From Candidatus Altimarinota bacterium (GTDB lineage: Bacteria; Patescibacteriota; Gracilibacteria; JANQMV01), in the NCBI GenBank assembly GCA_028279865.1, contig JANQMV010000025.1, forward strand, positions 1 through 35,140: 35,140 bases of DNA, written 5' to 3'. This document shows positions 1 through 8,834 of this stretch, in pieces. Both the position numbers and the translations under genes were made by a program. Position 1 is the first letter of the stretch. Every line of letters begins with the position of its first letter. Below the pieces are notes generated by a model, which was not told the origin of the DNA, searched no databases, and saw only the letters and a list, made by a program, of their open reading frames with translations.

Positions 1-33
1 AAATTTTAAGTTAAAAGAAGAGAGGATTGAAAA

Positions 34-2223
34 TTGAAGCAATTTATTTTTGCAGCAAGTTGTGTACTGGTAATGGTTTTTGCATTTGGTAGTATTGCAA
101 GTGCAGATTTGAATAATGGACTTGTGGCTTATTACTCTTTTGATGGTGATGCCAATGATGAGACAGGCAATGGTCATCATGGGATTGTGAGTGGTGCTGC
201 CCTTACGACTGACAGAAATGGAAATCAGAATAGTGCTTACAGTTTTGACGGGATAGATGATTATATCAAAATTCCCCATCATGCTGACTTGAATTTTGGT
301 GGAGATTTCTCCATTTCTTTTTGGGTAAATGCTTATGATGTTTCAGGTGCGCGAGTTATGCTGGCGAAAGGGCAAGATTGTAGAAGCGGCTATTTTTTTG
401 GCTGGGGAGGTCCTAATGGTTTTAAGTTAAGTTATGAATCCCAGTGGTGTAAGACGAAAGGGATTGGCTACCCTGTACCTAGGGGAGAGTGGCACCATGT
501 TTCCGTGACAGTGGATAATACAAATTTAAAAATGTATTACTATTTGGATGGTGTCAGTGTGAAAGAAGCTGATATTGAATCTTTTTCAACTAATAACACT
601 TATCCTTTAGTGCTTGGACGTCATTTTTCTTGGTATAATGGAGGAGGGGGCTATAGTTATCCTTGGGTAGGAGATTTGGATGAACTGAGGTTGTATAATC
701 GTTTGCTTACAGAGGCAGAAGTTCAGGAGGTCTATAATTTAGGTAATCCAAAAATTACCATAACCCATCCTCAGCTGCCTTCTGTACAGCGTGCAGGAGA
801 TCAAGTGTTGATTGCTTGGAATTCAGAAAATGCTGATTCTAGTGATGAAATTATGATTTCTATGAAGCGCCTTTCTGTGCCTGTTGTTCAATTAAGTCCC
901 GATGATCAGAATTGGCATGAATTTGTTTTGACGGATGATAGCAATGACGGCTATGAAGTGGTCACAATACCTCTAACCGTAGAAGAAGGCGATGACTGGC
1001 ATTTTTATGTCAAGCATGTTGACAGTGATGCTTGGGATAGCACTGATCAGGCTTTTGTTGTTAGTAATACTAAACGTAATTGGGGAGTGCCTTTTATTTC
1101 TCAAAAAAGCTATCCCAATAATATGAAGGAATCGGCTTGTGGTCCTACAAGTGTTGCAATGCTTCTGCAGTATTACTATCCGAATTCTCAGATTGATATG
1201 CCAGTGATTTACCATGCAGGTACGCAAATGTATACATATAACAGTGGACCTGCAATTGGCTATCGTAATCTAAGCTTTGTGACTAACTTAGGCGATACTG
1301 GCATTGATGAAATAGCCCCTGACTACCAAATGTATGTTGGTAATCAGGGAGATTCAAGAGGAAACATTGATTATATTTCAAGTTATTTAAATAACATTTG
1401 GGGGATACAAAATGCTGGAATTGCTCTAGGCGAGAATGGTGTATACGAAAAAATAGAAGAAGGACCTCTCTTGTGTCGTGTATATGCTCATGGAAATACT
1501 GTATGGGGTCATTTTGTTGTTGTCAAAGGAATAGATAATAACGATACACCTGCTTATAGAGGAGATGATACTATCTATATTCATGATCCTTATAATAATG
1601 GCTGGGGATCTTGGGATACTGATGGTCAAGATAAGTCAATTATTTATCAAGACTTTTTTACTGATGCTCAAAAAAGATGTGGTACAGACTCTAATGGTAG
1701 CCCTCTTTATTGTTATGAGCCTTGGTTTCGATATGCCTATCAGCTAACTCCTCAAGATTCTCCAATTGAAAGTCTGTACTCACTAATTGTTGATACCGGT
1801 CATAATGATTTTGAAGGATATGGAAACCCGCATGTCTTCACCCTTTTTAACGAAGCGGAAGAGACTCTTGCGGGAGAACCTGTCTGGAAATTTTATTACG
1901 GCAGTGGCGGAGATTGGTATTATCCCACAGAAAGCGGGCAATCTGCCCGGTGGACTCCAAATATTGCAGTTAGTGGTTATTATCGAGTGGAAATACGATA
2001 CCGTGCGGACAACTACAGTGGAACAGTTGGTTATGAGATTTTTGATGCTAATAATATATCATTAGTCAGTGTTGATATAAATCAAAACAATCCTACTGAC
2101 GAATGGAGAAACAGTATTATTTCAAACTCTGTGTATTTGGAAAACGGCTGCTATGTTGAAGCTTACAATATTCCATCAGGAACGAACATTGATGCTGTTA
2201 AATTCACTTTTTTGCATCAATAG
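34..2223 (+). CDS. Secreted LamG-domain protein with C39-like cysteine peptidase domain
   Basis: A predicted exported protein of 729 residues. The start is a TTG with a purine-rich Shine-Dalgarno-like stretch (AGAGAGG) about 8 nt upstream and an in-frame TGA just before it. Residues 1-24 form a classic signal peptide ending in ASA. Residues about 28-235 read as a LamG/concanavalin-like lectin domain, opening with GLVAYYSFDG and ending with DELRLYNRLLTEAE. After a beta-rich linker, residues about 350-560 match the papain-like C39 peptidase fold: Cys369 in ACGPTSV, His493 in GHFVVVKG and Asp518 in IHDPYNNG form a plausible triad. The last 130 residues are a tryptophan- and tyrosine-rich beta domain that resembles the golvesin C-terminal/CBD-like family. 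There is no ABC transporter domain, so this is not a bacteriocin-processing exporter. The likely role is a cell-surface or released protease that binds glycan or protein. The domain assignments are from motifs only; the substrate is unknown. Confidence 0.8.
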   Translation: MKQFIFAASCVLVMVFAFGSIASADLNNGLVAYYSFDGDANDETGNGHHGIVSGAALTTDRNGNQNSAYSFDGIDDYIKIPHHADLNFGGDFSISFWVNAYDVSGARVMLAKGQDCRSGYFFGWGGPNGFKLSYESQWCKTKGIGYPVPRGEWHHVSVTVDNTNLKMYYYLDGVSVKEADIESFSTNNTYPLVLGRHFSWYNGGGGYSYPWVGDLDELRLYNRLLTEAEVQEVYNLGNPKITITHPQLPSVQRAGDQVLIAWNSENADSSDEIMISMKRLSVPVVQLSPDDQNWHEFVLTDDSNDGYEVVTIPLTVEEGDDWHFYVKHVDSDAWDSTDQAFVVSNTKRNWGVPFISQKSYPNNMKESACGPTSVAMLLQYYYPNSQIDMPVIYHAGTQMYTYNSGPAIGYRNLSFVTNLGDTGIDEIAPDYQMYVGNQGDSRGNIDYISSYLNNIWGIQNAGIALGENGVYEKIEEGPLLCRVYAHGNTVWGHFVVVKGIDNNDTPAYRGDDTIYIHDPYNNGWGSWDTDGQDKSIIYQDFFTDAQKRCGTDSNGSPLYCYEPWFRYAYQLTPQDSPIESLYSLIVDTGHNDFEGYGNPHVFTLFNEAEETLAGEPVWKFYYGSGGDWYYPTESGQSARWTPNIAVSGYYRVEIRYRADNYSGTVGYEIFDANNISLVSVDINQNNPTDEWRNSIISNSVYLENGCYVEAYNIPSGTNIDAVKFTFLHQ

Positions 2224-2298
2224 GATTCAAATTTTTACCAAGTTGATAAGTAAATCTCTTCTGAAACAATGTTTTAATTAGTTTTAGAAGGAAAAATC

Positions 2299-2335
2299 GC
2301 TCCATATTTCTGAATTTAGGAATATGGAGCTTTTT
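2299..2335. terminator. Bidirectional intrinsic terminator between convergent genes
   Basis: A 10-bp perfect stem (gctccatatt at 2299-2308 with aatatggagc at 2321-2330) encloses a 12-nt loop. It is followed on the plus strand by TTTTT and, read on the minus strand, by GATTTTTC. It lies between the converging stops of the secreted LamG protein and the lipoprotein, so it can end transcription from both sides. Confidence 0.8.
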
Positions 2336-2348
2336 CAATAAAAGCATC

Positions 2349-3215
2349 TCACTCCAAGGTAATAGTATTAACAAATTTTCCAAATGTATTTATTTTTTTT
2401 GCATTACTTTCTTCCTGAGAACAAATTTGATAAGCAATGTCGGTAATAACATCCTCGCATTCTTGTTTTCTATTGAGTTTTCTTAACTGCTCCTCTGAAT
2501 GTGCTCCTTTAGGAGATACTAATACATTGTTTTTATATTGATTAAACTTGGTAAGACAAGATTCTCCCCAAGCCATATGTAAAATAGCTCCAGAATAGTG
2601 CTCATTGTCGTCAAACCCTAAAACATATGTTGTCTGGAATTCATAATTATAAACACCTAGGCTGTATATACCACCAAGACCATTACGCACAATTTTTCTT
2701 GATATACCACTTTGTAATATTTGCTTATTGTATTCTTGACAGAAAATAAGACTGTCGGTAGATGAACCATCTGGAAATGGTGTTTGGATATTTTCTTGTG
2801 AACAAACGCTAGACATAATTGTATCAATAGATGTGTTTGAATTCTTGGGGATTAAAATAAAAGTTCCGTATGCACTAGAAAAAGTCATCTTATTATTGAT
2901 AAAATCCCTAATATCAACACCGAATTCTTTTGGATATTTGAAAGTTAAACCTGTTTTACTATCGAAAAAAGTTGCCCACTCTTCTTTTGTTGATATTTCA
3001 TTAGTTGTTTTATTTTTATTTGCTTCATATTCTTCTTTTTTTAGCTTTTCTTCCTTGTTAGAAGCGATAAATTTGTTAACATTGCTGTGTGCTTGAATCT
3101 CCTCTTCTCCCGAGCCACTTTCTTGGCTTAAATCTTCAATTTTTCCTTCCTTACACCCGGACAAAAAAACAACACAAGAAATAAATAATATTTTTAACAA
3201 GAAAAACTTTTTCAT
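2349..3215 (-). CDS. Predicted lipoprotein of unknown function
   Basis: A 288-residue protein. The N-terminus MKKFFLLKILFISCVVF is a hydrophobic signal sequence followed by a lipobox (LSGC), so Cys21 is the likely lipidated residue. Residues about 25-85 are a charged, low-complexity spacer rich in Glu, Lys, Asn and Ser. This is followed by a compact domain beginning near WATFFDSKTGLTFKYPKEFG, a pattern seen in many small beta-rich lipoproteins. Four further cysteines lie in the second half of the protein. I recognise no catalytic motif and assign no function. It ends with TGA, which argues for the standard code here. It is transcribed toward the secreted LamG gene and diverges from the membrane protein at 3386. 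Confidence 0.75.
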   Translation of the reverse strand: MKKFFLLKILFISCVVFLSGCKEGKIEDLSQESGSGEEEIQAHSNVNKFIASNKEEKLKKEEYEANKNKTTNEISTKEEWATFFDSKTGLTFKYPKEFGVDIRDFINNKMTFSSAYGTFILIPKNSNTSIDTIMSSVCSQENIQTPFPDGSSTDSLIFCQEYNKQILQSGISRKIVRNGLGGIYSLGVYNYEFQTTYVLGFDDNEHYSGAILHMAWGESCLTKFNQYKNNVLVSPKGAHSEEQLRKLNRKQECEDVITDIAYQICSQEESNAKKINTFGKFVNTITLE

Positions 3216-3277
3216 AATAAATAGGTTAAATATTTATTTTAAAAAAGTCTATAAAAAAAATGACTTAATATCAATTA

Positions 3278-3307
3278 TTGACACTTAATTTTGTGTTGCG
3301 AAATAAT
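3278..3307 (+). promoter_or_regulatory. Candidate sigma-70 promoter for the membrane protein/tilS run
   Basis: A perfect -35 TTGACA (3278-3283) and a -10-like AATAAT (3302-3307) are 18 bp apart in the divergent intergenic region. The next start codon on this strand is ATG at 3386. A 7-bp hairpin (3318-3324 with 3333-3339) would lie in the leader. Confidence 0.5.
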
Positions 3308-3317
3308 TAAAAAAATG

Positions 3318-3339
3318 AAGATCTCAGATTTAAGATCTT
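3318..3339 (+). other. Leader hairpin upstream of the membrane protein gene
   Basis: AAGATCT (3318-3324) pairs with AGATCTT (3333-3339) around an 8-nt loop, followed by TTTGC. It may be a weak attenuator or only a stable leader element. The stem is short and the U-tract is poor. Confidence 0.3.
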
Positions 3340-3385
3340 TTGCTTGCGACTTGCTTGTAAATTTTCTTAGCTTTTTGTAGGCTGA

Positions 3386-4354
3386 ATGATGCGTAATAAA
3401 AATGCCATGAAAAAATTACTCTTTTTGGGAATTTCCTTTTTATTTGCCGGAGTGCTTTTTTGGCAGATTTCCTATTTTGACTTCAGTCAATTTCATTTTT
3501 ACGGACTAATTGATGAGATTTTTTCTATAACGCACAAATCTCCTTCACTTTATTTTGATAAATATATTCCGAGCTTACTGCTAATGGGTGTTTATACGAT
3601 TAGTTTGGTTTACGTTGCCCTGCTTTATAAAAAGAAATTTTCCCTTTTGATTGCTTTGCTTTTCGCGGAGCTGATTTTATACACACTTTTACCAACACTG
3701 AGTTTTATCTTTATTGGAATGGCTTTTGCTTTGGGTAGTTTGATGCTCTTTGTTCAAGTTACGCAACAACATAAAGTTTCTGTTAAGCTTAATTTCTTTG
3801 ATTTAACTTATAGAGGAATTAACCAATTTGTACGTTATGCTTTGATTATTTTGTGTTTGTATAATTTTGTTTTGATTAAAAATCAGCCCTTTATGATTCC
3901 TGTTTCTGCTCTGAATTCAGTTGTTAATCAGCTGGAAAAATCTTTTTTTGAAGCTTTACCCTTAAATGCAGGAAATAATTCAAACCAAGCAATTGATTTT
4001 AATGAAAAATTATGTGACAGAGAAGGTGTCGACACAAACGCTTGTCTGAAGCAGTTAGCTCAATTTATGCAGACAGAAAATTTACACGAAGTTGCTTCTA
4101 GACTGGGGCATGTTTCTCCGACAGAAATTAACTTGAGTGAGATTATTAACTTAAAATTTAGGGAAATTATTGAGCCCTACCAAATGTATTTGCCTTATGT
4201 TTTGACAATTGTGTTTTTCTCTCCTTTGTATTTTATTCTAACATTTTTAGTATTTATTTACGCTTTTTTAGGAGCTTTTATCCATGTGCTTTTGCGAAAA
4301 ATAAAGCTGATTCGAATTGACCTTAGAGAGGTCCCGCAGGAATATTTGACCTAG
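3386..4354 (+). CDS. Multi-pass integral membrane protein, unknown function
   Basis: A 322-residue protein. Hydrophobic stretches suggest about six membrane segments: near residues 8-28, 58-80, 85-105, 108-128, 147-167 and 270-305. A soluble loop of about 90 residues (roughly 175-265) lies before the last two and contains two cysteines, in KLCDREG and NACLKQ. The start could be ATG at 3386, 3389 or 3407; the last gives MKKLLFLGISFLFAG, a more typical N-terminus. I recognise no family signature. It lies 63 nt upstream of tilS on the same strand and may be co-transcribed with it. Confidence 0.65.
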   Translation: MMRNKNAMKKLLFLGISFLFAGVLFWQISYFDFSQFHFYGLIDEIFSITHKSPSLYFDKYIPSLLLMGVYTISLVYVALLYKKKFSLLIALLFAELILYTLLPTLSFIFIGMAFALGSLMLFVQVTQQHKVSVKLNFFDLTYRGINQFVRYALIILCLYNFVLIKNQPFMIPVSALNSVVNQLEKSFFEALPLNAGNNSNQAIDFNEKLCDREGVDTNACLKQLAQFMQTENLHEVASRLGHVSPTEINLSEIINLKFREIIEPYQMYLPYVLTIVFFSPLYFILTFLVFIYAFLGAFIHVLLRKIKLIRIDLREVPQEYLT

Positions 4355-4423
4355 GCTTTAGGAATTAGACTTTAGACTTTAAGAATTAGGGTTTAGAATA
4401 AAAGCACAGAATTTTTATTGTGC

Positions 4424-5317
4424 ATGCAAGAAATTGATTTAAATAAATATTTAAACCCAAAGCAGCCTATTATTATTGCTGTGTCTGGAGGAGCTGATTC
4501 AGTGTGTTTGGCACACCTGCTATTTAAGTCAAATAAGTACAAAATTGTCTTGGCGCATTTTAATCACCACGTACGTGAAGAAAGTGATGAAGATGAGAAA
4601 TTGGTAAAAGATTTTGCAAAAAAACTCGATTTACCAATTGAAATCGGACACTGGAAAAAGCCGGAAAAAAGTGAAGCAGCCGCAAGGAAAGCGCGTTATA
4701 CTTTTTTACGTGAAATTCAGAAAAAACATAATGCTCAGTCTATTTGTCTGGGGCATCATCAAGATGACCAAGTTGAAACGATTTTATTCAATTTTCTACG
4801 TGGAACAGGAGCGAGTGGTTTAGCCGGAATGCCTTTTTTTGAAAATGAAATTCTTAGACCACTTTTATATACAACTAAGGAGGAAATTTTAGATTATTGT
4901 CAAAAGAACCAATTGAAATTTTGTTTTGATCAAACTAATTTGGACACAACTTATGCGCGGAATAAATTACGTTTAGAAATTTTACCTGAATTACAAAAGA
5001 TTAATCCAAATCTTGGTAAAACTTTGTTACAAAACGCAGAAATTTATCGAGAATTAAGTGAGTTATTAAAAACACAAATTCAGCCTTTTTTGAATAAACA
5101 TACAATAGAGATAAAAGATTTTTTATCCCTACCTAAAGCTGTACAAACTGAGTTAATTAAGCAAAAGATAAAAGATCACACAGAGCCAAGTTTTAAAAAG
5201 ATTGAAGAAATTATGCGTATTATCCACGGAGGAGTGGGAAATAAATTTAAGCAATTTGATAAGATTAGGGTTAGTGTTGGTGCCGGGAGAATTACTTTTA
5301 AAAAAATAAAAGAATAA
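4424..5317 (+). CDS. tilS: tRNA(Ile)-lysidine synthetase
   Basis: An N-type ATP pyrophosphatase that adds lysine to C34 of the AUA-reading tRNA-Ile, so that it reads AUA instead of AUG. The PP-loop SGGADS (residues 21-26 from the ATG) is followed by the family pattern HFNHHVR, the GHHQDDQVET segment and GASGLAGM. The protein is about 297 residues, shorter than the roughly 430 of E. coli, so the C-terminal tRNA-binding part is reduced. An in-frame TTG at 4418 would add two residues; I prefer the ATG at 4424. No Shine-Dalgarno sequence is visible. It is downstream of an unknown membrane protein and upstream of another. Confidence 0.93.
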   Translation: MQEIDLNKYLNPKQPIIIAVSGGADSVCLAHLLFKSNKYKIVLAHFNHHVREESDEDEKLVKDFAKKLDLPIEIGHWKKPEKSEAAARKARYTFLREIQKKHNAQSICLGHHQDDQVETILFNFLRGTGASGLAGMPFFENEILRPLLYTTKEEILDYCQKNQLKFCFDQTNLDTTYARNKLRLEILPELQKINPNLGKTLLQNAEIYRELSELLKTQIQPFLNKHTIEIKDFLSLPKAVQTELIKQKIKDHTEPSFKKIEEIMRIIHGGVGNKFKQFDKIRVSVGAGRITFKKIKE

Positions 5318-5338
5318 AATCACCTAATCTTTTATTTT
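5303..5338 (+). other. A/U hairpin at the tilS stop, abutting the next start codon
   Basis: AAAATAAAAGA (5303-5313) is the exact reverse complement of TCTTTTATTTT (5328-5338). The tilS stop lies in the loop, and the next ATG begins directly after the stem at 5339. It could be a weak terminator or could affect initiation of the next gene. The stem is almost all A-U, so its stability is modest. Confidence 0.35.
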
Positions 5339-5977
5339 ATGAAAAAAATATATTTTATTTGGGCAATTTTTGGTTCATTAATTTTGCTTTTTGCCGGAAT
5401 GACTGAAAATGATCCTTCCGCACTTGGGCAGGGTTTTGCATATTTGTTCTTTTTATTTATTATTTGGCGAATACTGAAAAAAGAAACAACAATAAGTTTG
5501 AAGTATTCATTAGGAATGTCTTTTATTTTAATTGGTTGGTTTTTTGCGATGGTTGATGAGGTGGTATTTTTTCCAACAAACCCTTTGTACGAAGGAGTCA
5601 GTTTGTTAGGAGATTTGATCTTGACGACACCTGTTTATTTATTAGCACATTATTTTTGGCTTAGGCTTAATAAAAAATATAGTTTTTCTTGGTTTGAAGC
5701 ATTATTAATTGGTGGTTTTGGACTTTTGCTTGGGGAAGAGTTCTGGACGGGGATTATAATATCTTCAGGATTTTTAGGCTTAGTATTGTTGCCTGCCTTA
5801 ATTTTAATTCATGGTTTTCATATGATTATGCCAGTGTATTTATTACGTAATGATTTAAAGAAACTGAAGCGTAAAAAAACGAAATGGAAATATTTTTGGG
5901 CAGTTCTCGTTTTGCCGATTTCATTTATTATAGGGGGATTTTTGGTAGAGGTAGGTAAATCAATGGGGATAACGTAA
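5339..5977 (+). CDS. Polytopic membrane protein, unknown function
   Basis: A 212-residue protein with about six predicted membrane helices (near residues 3-20, 32-45, 57-78, 88-108, 120-160 and 186-206) and a basic loop (LKKLKRKKTKWK) before the last helix. Acidic residues lie inside hydrophobic stretches (MVDEVVFF, LGEEFW), as seen in some transporters and membrane enzymes, but no family motif is clear. It begins 21 nt after tilS and precedes thiC. No ribosome-binding site is visible. Confidence 0.65.
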   Translation: MKKIYFIWAIFGSLILLFAGMTENDPSALGQGFAYLFFLFIIWRILKKETTISLKYSLGMSFILIGWFFAMVDEVVFFPTNPLYEGVSLLGDLILTTPVYLLAHYFWLRLNKKYSFSWFEALLIGGFGLLLGEEFWTGIIISSGFLGLVLLPALILIHGFHMIMPVYLLRNDLKKLKRKKTKWKYFWAVLVLPISFIIGGFLVEVGKSMGIT

Positions 5978-6044
5978 ATAATTATTTTGTAGTGCTATTA
6001 GGCAGTCTGTTTGTTATATTTAGAGAGTACTAACTAATTTTTTT

Positions 6045-7316
6045 GTGACTCAATCTTTAAAGGCAAAAGAGGGAAAAATTACGCAAGAAATAAAAACTGT
6101 AGCTGAAGCAGAGCAGTTTGATGTGCAAAAATTAAAAGAATTAATCGCTGATGGTAAAGTTGTTATTCCTGCGAATCCTAATCATAAAAACCTAAAACCA
6201 TGTGGGATTGGCAAAGATTTGAAAATAAAAATTAATGCGAACATTGGAACTTCGCCAGAAGATTTTGAAATAGAAAAAGAATTACAAAAATTAGAAGTTT
6301 GTGAAAAATATGGGGCAGATGCAATTATGGATCTTTCAATTGGCGGAGCTCCGTCTAGTCCTTGTAAGGGTGGTGATTTGGATAAATTTCGTCAATTGAT
6401 TTTAGAAAAAACAAGTTTGCCTGTCGGGACTGTTCCGATTTATCAGGCTTTTGCAGAAAGTGGAGGATATATTGATTTTAATATTGATACATTTTTAAAA
6501 GTTTTACAAAAACATGCTGAAGATGGTGTGGATTTTGTCACAATTCATTCCGGGATTACTCAAGCGTCAATATCTTTGATTGAAAAAAGAGTGACAGGCG
6601 TGGCTTCACGTGGAGGAAGTTTTTTGGTGAAATGGATGAAACATCACAATCAAGAAAATCCTTTATTGGTTCATTTTGATAAGATTTTGGATGTTTTATT
6701 AGAGTACGATGTAACAATTTCTTTGGGAGACGGTTTAAGGCCGGGAAGTTTGCATGATGCAGGTGATGAGGCTCAAATGGCAGAGCTTAAAAAATTGGGT
6801 GAGTTAGTTTTAGTTTCCCGAGAGAAAGGTGTACAAGCAATGGTGGAAGGACCGGGACATGTACCTTTTGATCAAATTCCAGAACAAATTCGTATTGCCA
6901 AAGAAGTATGCCACGGAGCGCCTTTTTATGTTTTAGGACCTTTGGTGACAGACATTGCAGCTGGTTACGATCATATTGCTGGAGCAATAGGTGGGACTTT
7001 AGCGGCACAATGTGGTGCTGATTTTCTGTGTTATCTTACGCCGGCTGAACATCTTCGATTACCAACACTTGAAGACGTGCGAGAAGGAATTATTGCCTCA
7101 AAAATTGCAGCACATGCAGCTGATATTGCACGTAAAATTCCTAAAGTTAGAGAGAGGGATGATGAAATGTCCCGGGCTCGTAAAGCGCTTGATTGGAGTA
7201 AGCAACATTCGTTATGCCTTGATCCGGAAAAATTTAAAAAGTACCGAGGTGAAGCTAAAAATAAGTCAGATGCTTGTTCAATGTGTGGAGATTGGTGCGC
7301 GATGAAGGATTTGTAA
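6045..7316 (+). CDS. thiC: Phosphomethylpyrimidine synthase (short form)
   Basis: ThiC is a radical-SAM enzyme that converts aminoimidazole ribotide to the hydroxymethylpyrimidine phosphate half of thiamine. The 423-residue length fits the short clostridial/archaeal form, which lacks the N-terminal domain of the proteobacterial enzyme. Visible signatures are NANIGTSPED, the GADAIMDLSIGG segment, VEGPGHVPFDQI and a C-terminal cysteine cluster CSMCGDWC near residues 412-419, which should hold the 4Fe-4S cluster. The start is GTG (6045). No thiamine riboswitch motif is evident in the 67 nt upstream and no other thi gene is in the window. The paralog BzaF (5-hydroxybenzimidazole synthase, anaerobic B12 ligand pathway) is an alternative that motifs alone cannot exclude. 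Confidence 0.9.
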   Translation: MTQSLKAKEGKITQEIKTVAEAEQFDVQKLKELIADGKVVIPANPNHKNLKPCGIGKDLKIKINANIGTSPEDFEIEKELQKLEVCEKYGADAIMDLSIGGAPSSPCKGGDLDKFRQLILEKTSLPVGTVPIYQAFAESGGYIDFNIDTFLKVLQKHAEDGVDFVTIHSGITQASISLIEKRVTGVASRGGSFLVKWMKHHNQENPLLVHFDKILDVLLEYDVTISLGDGLRPGSLHDAGDEAQMAELKKLGELVLVSREKGVQAMVEGPGHVPFDQIPEQIRIAKEVCHGAPFYVLGPLVTDIAAGYDHIAGAIGGTLAAQCGADFLCYLTPAEHLRLPTLEDVREGIIASKIAAHAADIARKIPKVRERDDEMSRARKALDWSKQHSLCLDPEKFKKYRGEAKNKSDACSMCGDWCAMKDL

Positions 7317-7327
7317 AAGTAATAAAC

Positions 7328-8833
7328 ATGAATATTCATTTTAAAAATCTTTCCTGGGTTTATTTTTTTACCTTAATAGGACTTCCTTTAGCTTATTTTA
7401 CTAGGCTTTTGTATGCAAATAACTTATCTTTAAACGATTATGGGATTTTTTACGGATTGTTTGGTTTTTTTGGTGTATTTGAAATAATCAGAAACTGGGG
7501 TATTCCAAATGCTGTCAATTTTTTTGCTAATAAAGCGATCGTCCAAAAAAATAACGATAAATTAAAAACATTGTTTTGGTTTGCACATTTTTTACCTTTT
7601 GTTTTTTCCGTTGTCATAATTATTGGTTTGTACTTATGTGAAGACTTTATTTTTCAGACTTTTTACAAAGATGAAGTTAATATAAAGCCAATTTTTAATG
7701 TTTATTTATTTTTGTGGTTATTTCAATCAGTTTTTACGATTAATACTAGTTTTTTGGCTGTTTTTCAGAATCAAAAAATATCAATGTTTTTTGAATTTTT
7801 AAGGAATACAATTATTTTTGTTTTAACTATAATTGCCTTTTCTTTTTCTTCATCTTTTTTAATTCCTGTTTATGTTTATCTAATTGCATTTTTAGTTGTA
7901 GTATCGGGATCATTCTTATACCTTCTCAAGAAATATAATCTACATTTAGTTAAGTCAAAATTTTTTTTAAGTAAAAAATATTTTCAAAAAATTTTTTTAT
8001 TTGCTTCAGCGATTGTGCCTGCCAGTTTTGCAAATACAATTTTTGTAACAACTGATACTGTTATTATTCAGTATTTTTTAGGTGCCAAAGAGGTGGCATT
8101 GTACGCAACGGCTGTAGCAACTTCTGAATTATTGTTGCTACTAATACAGCCTGCAACAAAAATTATTACACCATTAGTCTCCAAACTTTGGCATAGTTCC
8201 AAAAAAGAAGAAATCGCTACTCTTTTGCTTACCTATTTGGCATATATTTTTATTGTTGTCTTTCCTGTTGCATTATTTTTTGCTTTGGTTTCAAGTGATT
8301 TTATTCTTTTGTTTTTTGGAGAAAAGTTTGAAAGAGCCGGTTTGTTTTTGTTTGTTTTTAGCGTTTTTGCTCCATTGAAGGGCATAAGAATACTTTTTAA
8401 TGGTGTGCTTTCCGCTATAGGTCAGCCTAAAAAAATTAGTGAAGTTACAACTAAAGTTGGTGTGTTTAACTTATTAGGCAGTTTGTTGTTTATTCATTTT
8501 TTCGGTGTTTTAGGGGTTATCATGGTAACAATCATTTCATTTTTATATATTATAATTAGTTTCGGAAAAGAGATTATTAAAAGAGTTCATTTGTCATTTA
8601 GGAACATTTCGTTGAGCAGGATCATCTTTTCAATATGTTTGTTTGTTTTGATTTCTCAATTGTTAAATATTTATTTTTCATTTCAGCTTGTTACAAACGT
8701 TCAAATTAATTTTTTGTTAAACAAAATAATTCTATTTATGTTTGCCGGATTTGTTTATTTGATTTGTTTATTTCAAATGAAGATTGTTGATAAAGATAAA
8801 TTGATACAACTTAAAAACCTTCTTATAAAGTAA
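7328..8833 (+). CDS. Polysaccharide flippase, MOP/Wzx-like
   Basis: A 501-residue, very hydrophobic protein with about 12-14 membrane helices. It fits the oligosaccharidyl-lipid flippase branch of the MOP superfamily, which moves lipid-linked glycans across the membrane. N-terminal features such as FTLIGLPLAYFTRLLYANNL and YGIFYGLFGFFGVFE are typical of Wzx-like proteins. The open frame extends upstream to 7274 inside thiC, but those codons read the thiC end in another frame, so I take the ATG at 7328, 11 nt after the thiC stop. It is the first gene of the plus-strand arm of the glycan locus and ends 1 nt before the next gene. Confidence 0.85.
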   Translation: MNIHFKNLSWVYFFTLIGLPLAYFTRLLYANNLSLNDYGIFYGLFGFFGVFEIIRNWGIPNAVNFFANKAIVQKNNDKLKTLFWFAHFLPFVFSVVIIIGLYLCEDFIFQTFYKDEVNIKPIFNVYLFLWLFQSVFTINTSFLAVFQNQKISMFFEFLRNTIIFVLTIIAFSFSSSFLIPVYVYLIAFLVVVSGSFLYLLKKYNLHLVKSKFFLSKKYFQKIFLFASAIVPASFANTIFVTTDTVIIQYFLGAKEVALYATAVATSELLLLLIQPATKIITPLVSKLWHSSKKEEIATLLLTYLAYIFIVVFPVALFFALVSSDFILLFFGEKFERAGLFLFVFSVFAPLKGIRILFNGVLSAIGQPKKISEVTTKVGVFNLLGSLLFIHFFGVLGVIMVTIISFLYIIISFGKEIIKRVHLSFRNISLSRIIFSICLFVLISQLLNIYFSFQLVTNVQINFLLNKIILFMFAGFVYLICLFQMKIVDKDKLIQLKNLLIK

Positions 8834-8834
8834 A

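Noticed and set aside
34-2223. Bacteriocin-processing ABC exporter, suggested by the C39 peptidase domain
   Set aside because: The protein has a signal peptide and no transmembrane or ATP-binding domains, and no small leader-peptide gene is nearby.
5978-6044. Thiamine (TPP) riboswitch upstream of thiC
   Set aside because: The gap is 67 nt, too short for the aptamer plus expression platform, and the conserved CUGAGA core is absent.
7274-7327. Longer N-terminus of the flippase overlapping thiC
   Set aside because: The extra residues are the thiC end read in another frame and do not look like a membrane protein start. ATG 7328 gives a normal start.
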